Shown piece by piece: positions 1 to 5,829 of a DNA stretch of 12,129 bases. Numbering within the stretch: position 1 is the first letter of the stretch; each line of letters begins with the position of its first letter. The stretch comes from JANRKG01 sp033763635 (GTDB lineage Bacteria > Cyanobacteriota > Cyanobacteriia > GCF-001939115): contig JANRKG010000404.1 of NCBI GenBank assembly GCA_033763635.1, positions 1 through 12,129 of the forward strand, in the 5' to 3' direction. A program made the position numbers and the translations under genes. The notes beneath the pieces were generated by a model. It saw only the letters and a program-made list of their open reading frames with translations. It did no database searches and was not told the DNA's origin.

Positions 1-570
1 GTTTTGATGGAAGATTCCTGGGGGAATGCCGTCTACTTCGTGATTGCAGGATGGGTTAAAGTTCGTCGCCACTCCAAGGATGAGGTTGTTACCCTGGCTA
101 TTTTGAGTCGGGGAGACTTTTTTGGAGAGATGGCGGTTTTGGACGAATCCCCGCGATCGACGGATGTCATTGCCCTCTCCCCAGTCAAGCTTTTGAGTAT
201 TCCGGCCCAGAAGTTTGTGCAAACCCTGTTTAAAGATCCCCAACTCCACCATCGGATGCTGCAATTGATGGTGCGGAGGCTGAGGCAGACAAATTATCGC
301 TTCCAGTTACACAAACTACCCTCTGCCATTAAACTTGCCAATACCTTAACGTTTATGGGCGAGAACTACGGGCACAAGACCTCTCAGGGCATTGAAATTT
401 TCAATATTCCCCTGGAAGACCTGGCGAATGTTACTGATATCAGCCTGGATGAGACGACGAAAATTATGGAAAAGCTGGAAAGTAAGGGTATTCTCCAGCG
501 GGATTTCAGTCGGCAAGTCCTCCGGTTGACCCAGTTCAATCAACTTTCCCAACTTGCGAAACGAACCTGA
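1..570 (+). CDS. Crp/Fnr-family transcriptional regulator (5'-truncated by window edge)
   Basis: This is the C-terminal part of a Crp/Fnr transcription factor. The reading frame is open to base 1, so the true start lies upstream and the TTG at base 4 should not be taken as a start. The visible part opens inside the cyclic-nucleotide-binding beta barrel. Its phosphate-binding cassette reads FGEMAVLDESPRS (about bases 121-159), keeping the Glu and the Arg-Ser pair that contact the cyclic nucleotide in E. coli CAP. A long dimerisation helix follows (about bases 190-310), then a winged helix-turn-helix (about bases 390-510, PLEDLANVTDISLDETTKIM). The protein ends at TGA 568-570, 10 nt before the M61 peptidase ATG, so the two are probably cotranscribed. 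Cyclic nucleotide binding is inferred from the conserved residues; the effector and DNA target are unknown. Confidence 0.9.
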   Translation, partial: VLMEDSWGNAVYFVIAGWVKVRRHSKDEVVTLAILSRGDFFGEMAVLDESPRSTDVIALSPVKLLSIPAQKFVQTLFKDPQLHHRMLQLMVRRLRQTNYRFQLHKLPSAIKLANTLTFMGENYGHKTSQGIEIFNIPLEDLANVTDISLDETTKIMEKLESKGILQRDFSRQVLRLTQFNQLSQLAKRT

Positions 571-573
571 GGA
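569..573 (+). promoter_or_regulatory. Ribosome binding site of the M61 gene, overlapping the upstream stop codon
   Basis: GAGGA lies 7 nt before the ATG at 581 and shares its first bases with the TGA stop of the Crp/Fnr gene. This spacing selects ATG 581 over an in-frame TTG at 554, which lies inside the upstream gene and has no comparable site. The overlap suggests that translation of the two genes is linked. Confidence 0.65.
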
Positions 574-580
574 CACACCC

Positions 581-2428
581 ATGAAGGATGAGGCAGAGGT
601 CAAGCAGCCCACTTTAGCGGAGGCGCTTTCCCCCAAGGAGCGAACTTGGGGAAAGGAATCGCTGGTGCTTCTGGAGTCTCAAACTCCTGCTCCCCTCTTG
701 CAGTATCGGGTTGCAATGTCAGATCCTGCGTCGCATCTGTTTCAAGTGACATTACAGGTGCAGGGTTGGCAAGCTCCCCTTCTAGACTTGAAGATGCCTG
801 TATGGACTCCGGGTTCCTACCTGCTCCGGGAGTATTCCCGTCACGTTCAGGCGTTGACGGCTCAGGCCGATCGCCCTCTGGTTGCTCGAAAAGTCAGCAA
901 AAACCATTGGCAGGTTGAAACGAACGGGAGTTCTGATCTGACCGTTCAGTATCAGGTCTTTGCAAATGAACTTTCGGTACGCACCAATCATCTGGATGCC
1001 ACTCACGGTTACTTTAATGGGGCTGCCCTGTTTTTCTTTATTCCGGGGTTTGAGAAAATTCCGGTTCAGGTGACGATCGAGCCTCCCTATCCTCACTGGC
1101 AAGTCACAACCTCTCTGCCCCCTGTTTCTGGACGGAAAAATACTTTTCAAGCAGAGGATTTTGATGTCCTAGTTGACAATCCCTTTGAGATCGGGAGTCA
1201 CGAGGTCTACGAGTTTGAAGTGCTGGGGAAACCCCATCAATTCGCAATTTGGGGCCAGGGGAACGTGAATGTCCCCCAAGTGATTGCAGATACCCAGAAG
1301 ATTATTGAGGTTGAGGCAGCGCTATTTGGGGGAGTTCCCTACGATCGTTATCTGTTCTTGCTGCACCTATCCCTTCAGGGAAATGGTGGGCTGGAACATA
1401 AAAATGCTTGTTCCCTGAATTATCCCCGCTTTGGATTTCGGGCACGGGATCGGTACAACCGCTTTATGCAACTCGTGGCCCATGAGTTCTTCCACCTGTG
1501 GAATGTGAAGCGTATTCGGCCTAAAGCGCTAGAAACCTTTGATTACGAGGCCGAGAACTATACCCCTTCCCTCTGGTTCAGTGAGGGGACGACCAGCTAT
1601 TATGACTTGCTCATCCCGCTCCGGGCTGGAATCTATGATGTCCGCTTCTTCCTGACGAATCTTGGAAAGGAAATTACTCGTCTGCAAACGATTCCGGGGC
1701 GTAAAGTCCAACCTGTGACGGAATCGAGTTTTGATGCCTGGATTAAGCTCTACCGTCAGGATGCCAACAGTAATAACTCCCAAATTTCTTACTACCTGAA
1801 AGGGGAACTGGTCTCCCTACTGCTGGACTTGCTGATTCGTGTTCGACATCGGAATCGGCGATCGTTGGATGACGTGATGCTTCGGATGTGGCAGCAGTTT
1901 GGACGCACAGAAACCGGATTTACCCCAGAGCAACTCTGGGAGGTGATTGAGACCGTTGCCGAAACTGATTTGAGCGATTTCCACCAGCGCTATCTCCTGG
2001 GCACAGAGGAACTTCCCTTTAATTCCTATCTGGAACCGTTCGGCCTGATCCTGAGGGATGATGGCAGTGACTCCGAGCGTCCTCCCAGTTTGGGAATGAC
2101 CGTGAAGACGGAGCAGGGGCGGGAGATGATCAAATTTGTGGAAATTGGATCTCCGGCCCAGAAAGCGGGAGTGGATGCCGGGGATGAACTGCTGGCCCTG
2201 AATGGGTTCCGAGTTGCGGCTGACCAGTTGAACGATCGCTTACGGGACTTTGCCCCCGGTCAGGCTGTCACCCTCACTCTGTTCCATCAAGATGAATTGC
2301 GGACTTTGACTGTCACCCTGGCGACTCCTGCGGCGACGGCTTATCAAGTTGTGCGGGTTGAGCAGCCAACGGCGGCTCAGGAGGAAAATTTCCTGGGATG
2401 GCTGGGGGCTTCCCTGGCGAATATTTAG
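581..2428 (+). CDS. M61-family metallopeptidase with C-terminal PDZ domain
   Basis: A 615-residue zinc metallopeptidase of family M61 (glycyl aminopeptidase type). A beta-rich N-terminal domain covers about residues 42-190. The catalytic domain follows: GGLEH at 269-273 is the substrate-side strand seen in M1/M61 enzymes, HEFFH at 301-305 supplies two zinc-binding His and the general base Glu302, and Glu335 in WFSEG is the third zinc ligand. A PDZ domain lies at about 504-580, with the typical GSPAQKAGVDAGDELLALNG core. No signal peptide or membrane segment is visible, so it is probably cytoplasmic. ATG 581 is chosen for its Shine-Dalgarno site; a TTG at 554 would add nine residues. It is the second gene of a probable pair with the Crp/Fnr gene. 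Substrate unknown; M61 enzymes can trim N-terminal Gly or Ala. Confidence 0.92.
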   Translation: MKDEAEVKQPTLAEALSPKERTWGKESLVLLESQTPAPLLQYRVAMSDPASHLFQVTLQVQGWQAPLLDLKMPVWTPGSYLLREYSRHVQALTAQADRPLVARKVSKNHWQVETNGSSDLTVQYQVFANELSVRTNHLDATHGYFNGAALFFFIPGFEKIPVQVTIEPPYPHWQVTTSLPPVSGRKNTFQAEDFDVLVDNPFEIGSHEVYEFEVLGKPHQFAIWGQGNVNVPQVIADTQKIIEVEAALFGGVPYDRYLFLLHLSLQGNGGLEHKNACSLNYPRFGFRARDRYNRFMQLVAHEFFHLWNVKRIRPKALETFDYEAENYTPSLWFSEGTTSYYDLLIPLRAGIYDVRFFLTNLGKEITRLQTIPGRKVQPVTESSFDAWIKLYRQDANSNNSQISYYLKGELVSLLLDLLIRVRHRNRRSLDDVMLRMWQQFGRTETGFTPEQLWEVIETVAETDLSDFHQRYLLGTEELPFNSYLEPFGLILRDDGSDSERPPSLGMTVKTEQGREMIKFVEIGSPAQKAGVDAGDELLALNGFRVAADQLNDRLRDFAPGQAVTLTLFHQDELRTLTVTLATPAATAYQVVRVEQPTAAQEENFLGWLGASLANI

Positions 2429-2430
2429 GA

Positions 2431-2459
2431 GTAGACAGTGTGATCTGTCGCGTCTCTAC
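2431..2459. repeat. Imperfect palindrome between convergent genes, possibly a dispersed cyanobacterial repeat or shared terminator
   Basis: The 27-nt gap between the M61 stop and the M41-like stop is filled by an imperfect palindrome. GTAGA (2431-2435) is opposed by TCTAC (2455-2459), with an inner GACAG (2434-2438)/CTGTC (2445-2449). The right arm, CGCGTCTCTAC, resembles one arm of a palindrome I recall as frequently dispersed in cyanobacterial genomes; the left arm looks degenerate. The minus-strand stop codon TAG (2456-2458) lies inside it. No U-run follows on either strand, so terminator activity is uncertain. Confidence 0.35.
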
Positions 2460-3163
2460 GATTGGCGAGTGGGGCCAATGACCTGGTAACAGATTTCGAC
2501 GGTGGCCCGCTGGGTCATGCATTCCACCAGGGCTTCATAGGTAGCCTGATGATTTTGTAAAAGGGTTTTGGCTTGTAAGATCGCTCGGCGTTCGTACTGA
2601 AGCGCTATCTCACTAGACCATTGCAGAGATCGACCCAGGCTTTGAAACTTCTGGCGATCGTCGCTCCCTCCCTGGGAATCCCCATATACCAGCGTCTCAG
2701 CCGCAATCCCTGCCATCCAGACCGTGCAGTAGCGATCGAGCAATACTCGTACTGGGAGGCGATCGTCTCCCCCAGGATGGGGTTGCATCGCGGCTTCTAA
2801 CGCCTGGGTGTCAAAGGTGACTCCTCCTAACCCGGGTTGCCCCTGACGTAATGCCTCCCAGGCGTTCAATGTGTATCCTGTCACAGGAATTTCTAACAGG
2901 GCTGCGACGAGAAAGTGCCCCGCTTCATGATGAATAATCCGATCCTGGTAATCTTTTCCCCCAAAGGCCCGAGTGAGCCAGTCGATGACAAGATCCCCGC
3001 CTCGGCCTTGCCAGCCCAGAGAATCTATAGTAGCGAATCCCAGGACGATCGCTGTTATTCCTGCTGGAACTGTGGGGGGGATGTGAAATAACGGTCCCAC
3101 CAAACTTGTGAGGGTAATCGTAAAGATGGAAATCGCAATCAGGTTGAGAGTCAGGGGATTCAT
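2456..3163 (-). CDS. Membrane-anchored M41-like (FtsH-protease-domain) zinc metalloprotease without AAA domain
   Basis: A 235-residue protein with two N-terminal hydrophobic segments (about 4-24 and 31-48) followed by a soluble domain resembling the FtsH peptidase (M41) module. HHEAGH ends at residue 83, so His79, Glu80 and His83 form the HExxH site. AGIAAETLVYGDSQGGSDD (151-169) matches the FtsH stretch that carries the third zinc ligand, making Asp169 the likely ligand. FtsH's AAA+ ATPase domain is absent, and the frame is intact with its own start, so this is not an FtsH fragment. Related short M41-like proteins exist in cyanobacteria and plastids (plant VIR3 is, from memory, a comparable thylakoid protein). 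It starts at ATG 3163, 15 nt after the VanY-like stop, implying a shared transcript. Membrane protein turnover is inferred; the substrate is unknown. Confidence 0.82.
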   Translation of the reverse strand: MNPLTLNLIAISIFTITLTSLVGPLFHIPPTVPAGITAIVLGFATIDSLGWQGRGGDLVIDWLTRAFGGKDYQDRIIHHEAGHFLVAALLEIPVTGYTLNAWEALRQGQPGLGGVTFDTQALEAAMQPHPGGDDRLPVRVLLDRYCTVWMAGIAAETLVYGDSQGGSDDRQKFQSLGRSLQWSSEIALQYERRAILQAKTLLQNHQATYEALVECMTQRATVEICYQVIGPTRQS

Positions 3164-3178
3164 ACGAACAGGTTGCCC

Positions 3179-4036
3179 CTAAGGACGTGTGCTACGGGAC
3201 TTGTAAAATGTTTCCAGGCTTGTCTGATCCCCAACAAAGCGCCAGTGCCAGGGTTCGTAAGCAATTCCCTGGGGGTTGTTCTTAGGAAAGGATAGTTCAA
3301 AGTTGTAAGCGGCGGCATTATCCATCAGCCACTTAAAAGCCGCTGTTTTCTCAAAATTAGGGTTGACATCTGCGGAGGGTGCGTTCCCATCCCCAATGTC
3401 TACCGCATATCCTGTATGGTGTTCGCTATATCCGGGTGGGGCGCTGACTTCCGCTCGTGTCTGGGCATTCTGTCGCCGCTGGGCTTTCACCTCGAAGAAC
3501 AGATACTGCTGATCTGCCAGGTTACGAAACCCTGACAGAGGAATCAAAATGACTCCATCCGCTTGAGCGGTCGCCATCATTTCCTGAAACTTTTGGGCAG
3601 CGGAGCGTCTCAAGCGAATACTGCCATCCGCAGTAATGGGTTCTAATTCGTTCGCAGGGGCTTCTTGGTAGGGATAATGTCCCAATAGGGTGCCTGCTGG
3701 GGAGGTAATCTGAGGAGCGGGGACTGAATTGGAGGATTCCGGGCTGGAGGGGGCTACCTCGGCGCTTTGGGTTAAAGCACTAGAAGTTCGACTCTGGAAT
3801 GGGGTGGAAGTAGAAGATCTTTGAGCCAAAAATGCAAACAATAAGCTACTCAGGAAGGTCAGTACCAAAAAGCTCCCGACTCCCATCAGAATCAGCATTT
3901 GCTGAGAGTTGCGGGGACGCTTGATGGCAGCCCCCTCTCGAACCGCTTCAGGAATATCATCAGGGAAGGAACCCGATGGTCGCGGCGGTTTTTTAAATGA
4001 AAAATTTGGTGAATTTGGCGAATTTGGTTTCTTCAA
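3179..4036 (-). CDS. VanY-type D-alanyl-D-alanine carboxypeptidase (peptidase M15B)
   Basis: A 285-residue membrane-anchored D,D-carboxypeptidase that would remove the terminal D-Ala from peptidoglycan stems. A Pro/Ser-rich cytoplasmic tail (1-46) precedes one transmembrane helix (about 47-70), then a Ser/Pro/Thr-rich linker (72-115) and the catalytic domain (about 130-275). Active-site motifs are complete: SGFR at 168-171, SEHHTGYAVD at 204-213 (zinc ligands His206 and Asp213) and EPWHW at 261-265 (catalytic Glu261, zinc ligand His264). The start is TTG 4036: an in-frame TAA lies just upstream (4040-4042) and AAGGG sits 7 nt before the TTG. An internal ATG at 3898 would begin at the membrane helix and is less likely. 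First gene of a pair with the M41-like protease. Single-copy context and no vanR/S or ligase genes argue for wall maintenance, not glycopeptide resistance. Confidence 0.9.
   Translation of the reverse strand: MKKPNSPNSPNFSFKKPPRPSGSFPDDIPEAVREGAAIKRPRNSQQMLILMGVGSFLVLTFLSSLLFAFLAQRSSTSTPFQSRTSSALTQSAEVAPSSPESSNSVPAPQITSPAGTLLGHYPYQEAPANELEPITADGSIRLRRSAAQKFQEMMATAQADGVILIPLSGFRNLADQQYLFFEVKAQRRQNAQTRAEVSAPPGYSEHHTGYAVDIGDGNAPSADVNPNFEKTAAFKWLMDNAAAYNFELSFPKNNPQGIAYEPWHWRFVGDQTSLETFYKSRSTRP
4003..4029. repeat. Three tandem 9-nt repeats inside the vanY-like 5' coding end
   Basis: Three 9-nt units (AATTTGGTG, AATTTGGCG, AATTTGGTT) lie head to tail within the first codons of the D,D-carboxypeptidase. 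They encode the N-S-P-N-S-P-N-F stretch of the cytoplasmic tail. The unit length is a multiple of three, so copy-number change would lengthen or shorten the tail without a frameshift. Confidence 0.7.
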
Positions 4037-4060
4037 AACTTAACCCTTGCCCTTCCCGAT

Positions 4061-4090
4061 AGCATAGCAATCTTAGAGTGAGCCTCTAAA
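4061..4090 (-). promoter_or_regulatory. Candidate promoter and operator for the vanY-like gene
   Basis: On the minus strand, TTTAGA (4085-4090) and TATGCT (4061-4066) are separated by 18 nt, which would place transcription start close to the TTG start at 4036. A 6-bp inverted repeat, TTAGAG (4073-4078) and CTCTAA (4084-4089) with a 5-nt spacer, overlaps the -35 and lies between the two boxes, where a dimeric repressor could bind. The gap 4037-4140 is shared with the divergent permease gene. The boxes are only partial matches to consensus. Confidence 0.3.
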
Positions 4091-4140
4091 CCCAGTGAAG
4101 TGACCCAGAGAACAATTCTGCTGTTGCCTGTCCTATCCGG

Positions 4141-5049
4141 ATGCTTGAATACAACCTCTTAAAACTCTACTTTACCCTGCTTGGGTGGGTAGTCATTGGA
4201 ATTATTTTAGGCCGATGCTTGCCACAAAATGCCCCCAATGGGCTGGGGCAATTTCTTTTTTGGATCGGCGTACCCTTGAGCATTCTGGCCTTTCTCCGTC
4301 ACGCCAACCTTTCCCTTGCAGTCTGGGTTGCGCCTGTCGTGGCCTGGGCCGCTATCTTGTTGGGGGCAGGGTTCGGCTGGCTGTGCTTGAAGCCCAACTG
4401 GAATCGTCAGACCCAGGGCAGCTTTTTGTTGGCTTCTATGTTAGGCAATACAGGCTACCTGGGCTACCCGATCGCCCTCAGTCTGGTGGGAACCTCCTAC
4501 TTTGGGTGGTCCCTGTTTTACGATATCCTGGGCACCATGCTGGGATCGTACAGTCTGGGAGTGGCGATCGGCGCTCGGTGTAGCGAAATGAATCAGAAAA
4601 CGGGATGGCTAGCCGATGCCCTGATCAAAAACCCGGCCCTCTGGAGTTTTGGGATCAGCCTCCTTACCAAGGATATTCCACTGCCAATTGCCATTGAAAA
4701 CAGCCTCAAAACAATCGGCTGGCTCATGGTCACGCTTTCCCTGATCCTGATTGGCATGCGATTAAGCCAACTCTCTTCCTGGTATAGTCTGCGCCGCGCC
4801 TGTCTGGGGGTGGGGATCAAAATGATTGCTGTGCCCCTGCTGATCGGCATCGTGCTTTCCCTCTTGGGCTTTACAGGATTGCCCCGATTGGCGATCGTCC
4901 TTCAGGTGGGAATGCCGCCCGCCTTTGCAACCCTGGTGATCTCAGAGGCTTATCATCTCGATCAAGAGTTGACCGTAACCGCTTTAGGACTGGGTTCCCT
5001 GGGCTTATTGCTCACCCTTCCCCTCTGGATGGCCCTCTTTGGGCCTTAA
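4141..5049 (+). CDS. AEC (auxin efflux carrier)-family permease
   Basis: A 302-residue integral membrane protein with about ten hydrophobic segments (for example 10-25, 36-52, 60-82, 94-117, 122-145, 190-208, 221-243, 249-270, 280-299). Two features match the AEC/malonate-efflux family: the NTGYLGYP motif at 103-110 ending the first half, and the MPPAFATLVISEAYHLDQEL stretch at 258-277 in the second. Family members are secondary transporters of organic anions or related small molecules across the inner membrane; the substrate cannot be told here. Start is ATG 4141, directly before the first membrane helix. No strong Shine-Dalgarno is seen, as is common in cyanobacteria. It is divergent from the vanY-like gene, with 104 nt between the starts, and convergent with clpP. 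Confidence 0.87.
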   Translation: MLEYNLLKLYFTLLGWVVIGIILGRCLPQNAPNGLGQFLFWIGVPLSILAFLRHANLSLAVWVAPVVAWAAILLGAGFGWLCLKPNWNRQTQGSFLLASMLGNTGYLGYPIALSLVGTSYFGWSLFYDILGTMLGSYSLGVAIGARCSEMNQKTGWLADALIKNPALWSFGISLLTKDIPLPIAIENSLKTIGWLMVTLSLILIGMRLSQLSSWYSLRRACLGVGIKMIAVPLLIGIVLSLLGFTGLPRLAIVLQVGMPPAFATLVISEAYHLDQELTVTALGLGSLGLLLTLPLWMALFGP

Positions 5050-5085
5050 GGCGATTTCTTGAAAAGCGTTTACCAATTTGCCCTA

Positions 5086-5133
5086 CGACTACGCTCAGGG
5101 CACACACGCTGGTTGAGCGCAGCCGAAACCAGC
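5086..5133. repeat. Composite inverted repeat downstream of the AEC permease
   Basis: Two overlapping palindromic pairs sit 37 nt after the permease stop. GCTGGTT (5108-5114) pairs perfectly with AACCAGC (5127-5133) around an 11-nt loop. Alternatively CGACTACGCTCA (5086-5097) pairs with TGAGCGCAGCCG (5114-5125), with two G/A differences that allow wobble pairing in RNA. CTACGCTCA/TGAGCGCAG-type arms resemble dispersed cyanobacterial repeats, from memory. It could act as a terminator or 3'-end stabiliser for the permease mRNA. Apart from this and the hairpin at 5173-5192, the 171-nt gap 5050-5220 shows nothing recognisable. Confidence 0.5.
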
Positions 5134-5172
5134 AGGGAAGTTGTTTTCTGGAAATCCCCTTAGAGCAAATGA

Positions 5173-5192
5173 GGGGCACAGCACTGCGCCCC
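5173..5192 (-). terminator. Hairpin downstream of clpP, probable terminator
   Basis: Read on the minus strand, GGGGCGCA and TGTGCCCC form an 8-bp stem (one G-U pair) with a 4-nt loop, beginning 28 nt after the clpP stop codon. The following bases (TCATTTG) are only mildly U-rich, so it may be a weak intrinsic terminator or a 3'-end protecting hairpin. Confidence 0.5.
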
Positions 5193-5220
5193 CCAGGAAT
5201 ATCTAGTAAAACAGAATCGT

Positions 5221-5829
5221 CTAACCGACAGGAACGAGGGGTTGGCTGGCAGAGGGGCGACGATCGTACACCCGATCGACCAGGCCATAGTCCACTGCTT
5301 CCCCGGAAGACATGAAGAAATCCCGCTCCGTATCTTGCTGAATCCGTTCCAGTGATTGCCCTGTGTTCGCTGCCAAAATCTCATTCAAGCGTTTCTTATG
5401 GTAAAGAATTTCCTTAGCCTGAATTTCGATGTCGGTGGCTTGCCCTTGCGCCCCGCCTAGAGGTTGGTGGATCATGATTCGGGCATTGGGAAGGCTCAGA
5501 CGTTTCCCCTTTTCTCCGGCTGCTAACAGGAAAGCCCCCATACTGGCCGCCAGACCAATACAAATTGTGCAAACATCGGGGCGAATATGGTTAATGGTGT
5601 CAAAGATGCCCATTCCAGCAGTGACAGACCCCCCTGGAGAATTGATATAGAGGTAAATATCCTTCTCCGGATCTTCCGCTTCCAGAAAGAGCAGTTGCGC
5701 CACGATCAAATTTGCGACTTCTGCATCGATCGCCTGCCCTAGAAAAACAATGCGTTCCCGCAGGAGGCGGGAGTAGATATCAAAGGCCCGTTCACCACGG
5801 CCTGAAGTTTCAATGACGGTTGGGATCAT
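5221..5829 (-). CDS. clpP: ATP-dependent Clp protease proteolytic subunit
   Basis: A 202-residue ClpP serine protease subunit, close to the usual length. The catalytic triad is complete: Ser96 in GLAASMGAF, His121 in MIHQPLGG and Asp170 in DTERDFF, each one position before the E. coli residues 97/122/171. That excludes the inactive ClpR type. It would assemble into the tetradecameric chamber that works with ClpC or ClpX. The MIP start and FDIYSRLLRERIVFLG segment are standard for cyanobacterial ClpP. Cyanobacteria carry several ClpP paralogues and which one this is cannot be settled here; neither clpX nor clpR is adjacent. Its ATG (5827-5829) overlaps the TGA of the GGDEF-EAL gene as ATGA, with no clear Shine-Dalgarno, pointing to translational coupling. 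An internal promoter within the upstream gene is also possible. Confidence 0.96.
   Translation of the reverse strand: MIPTVIETSGRGERAFDIYSRLLRERIVFLGQAIDAEVANLIVAQLLFLEAEDPEKDIYLYINSPGGSVTAGMGIFDTINHIRPDVCTICIGLAASMGAFLLAAGEKGKRLSLPNARIMIHQPLGGAQGQATDIEIQAKEILYHKKRLNEILAANTGQSLERIQQDTERDFFMSSGEAVDYGLVDRVYDRRPSASQPLVPVG

Noticed and set aside
554..580. TTG start for the M61 gene at 554
   Set aside because: It lies inside the Crp/Fnr gene with no ribosome site, while ATG 581 has GAGGA at 7 nt.
2456..3163. M41-like gene as a broken ftsH
   Set aside because: The frame is intact with its own start, membrane segments and all zinc-site residues; short AAA-less proteins of this type exist as a family.
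3179..4036. VanY-like protein as glycopeptide resistance
   Set aside because: No ligase, dehydrogenase or two-component genes of a van cluster are present; such carboxypeptidases are common in cyanobacteria without resistance.
4185..4583. Plus-strand 132-codon frame inside the permease gene
   Set aside because: Shifted frame of the membrane protein with no ribosome site or family resemblance.
5221..5829. ClpR (inactive ClpP paralogue)
   Set aside because: Ser96, His121 and Asp170 are all present.
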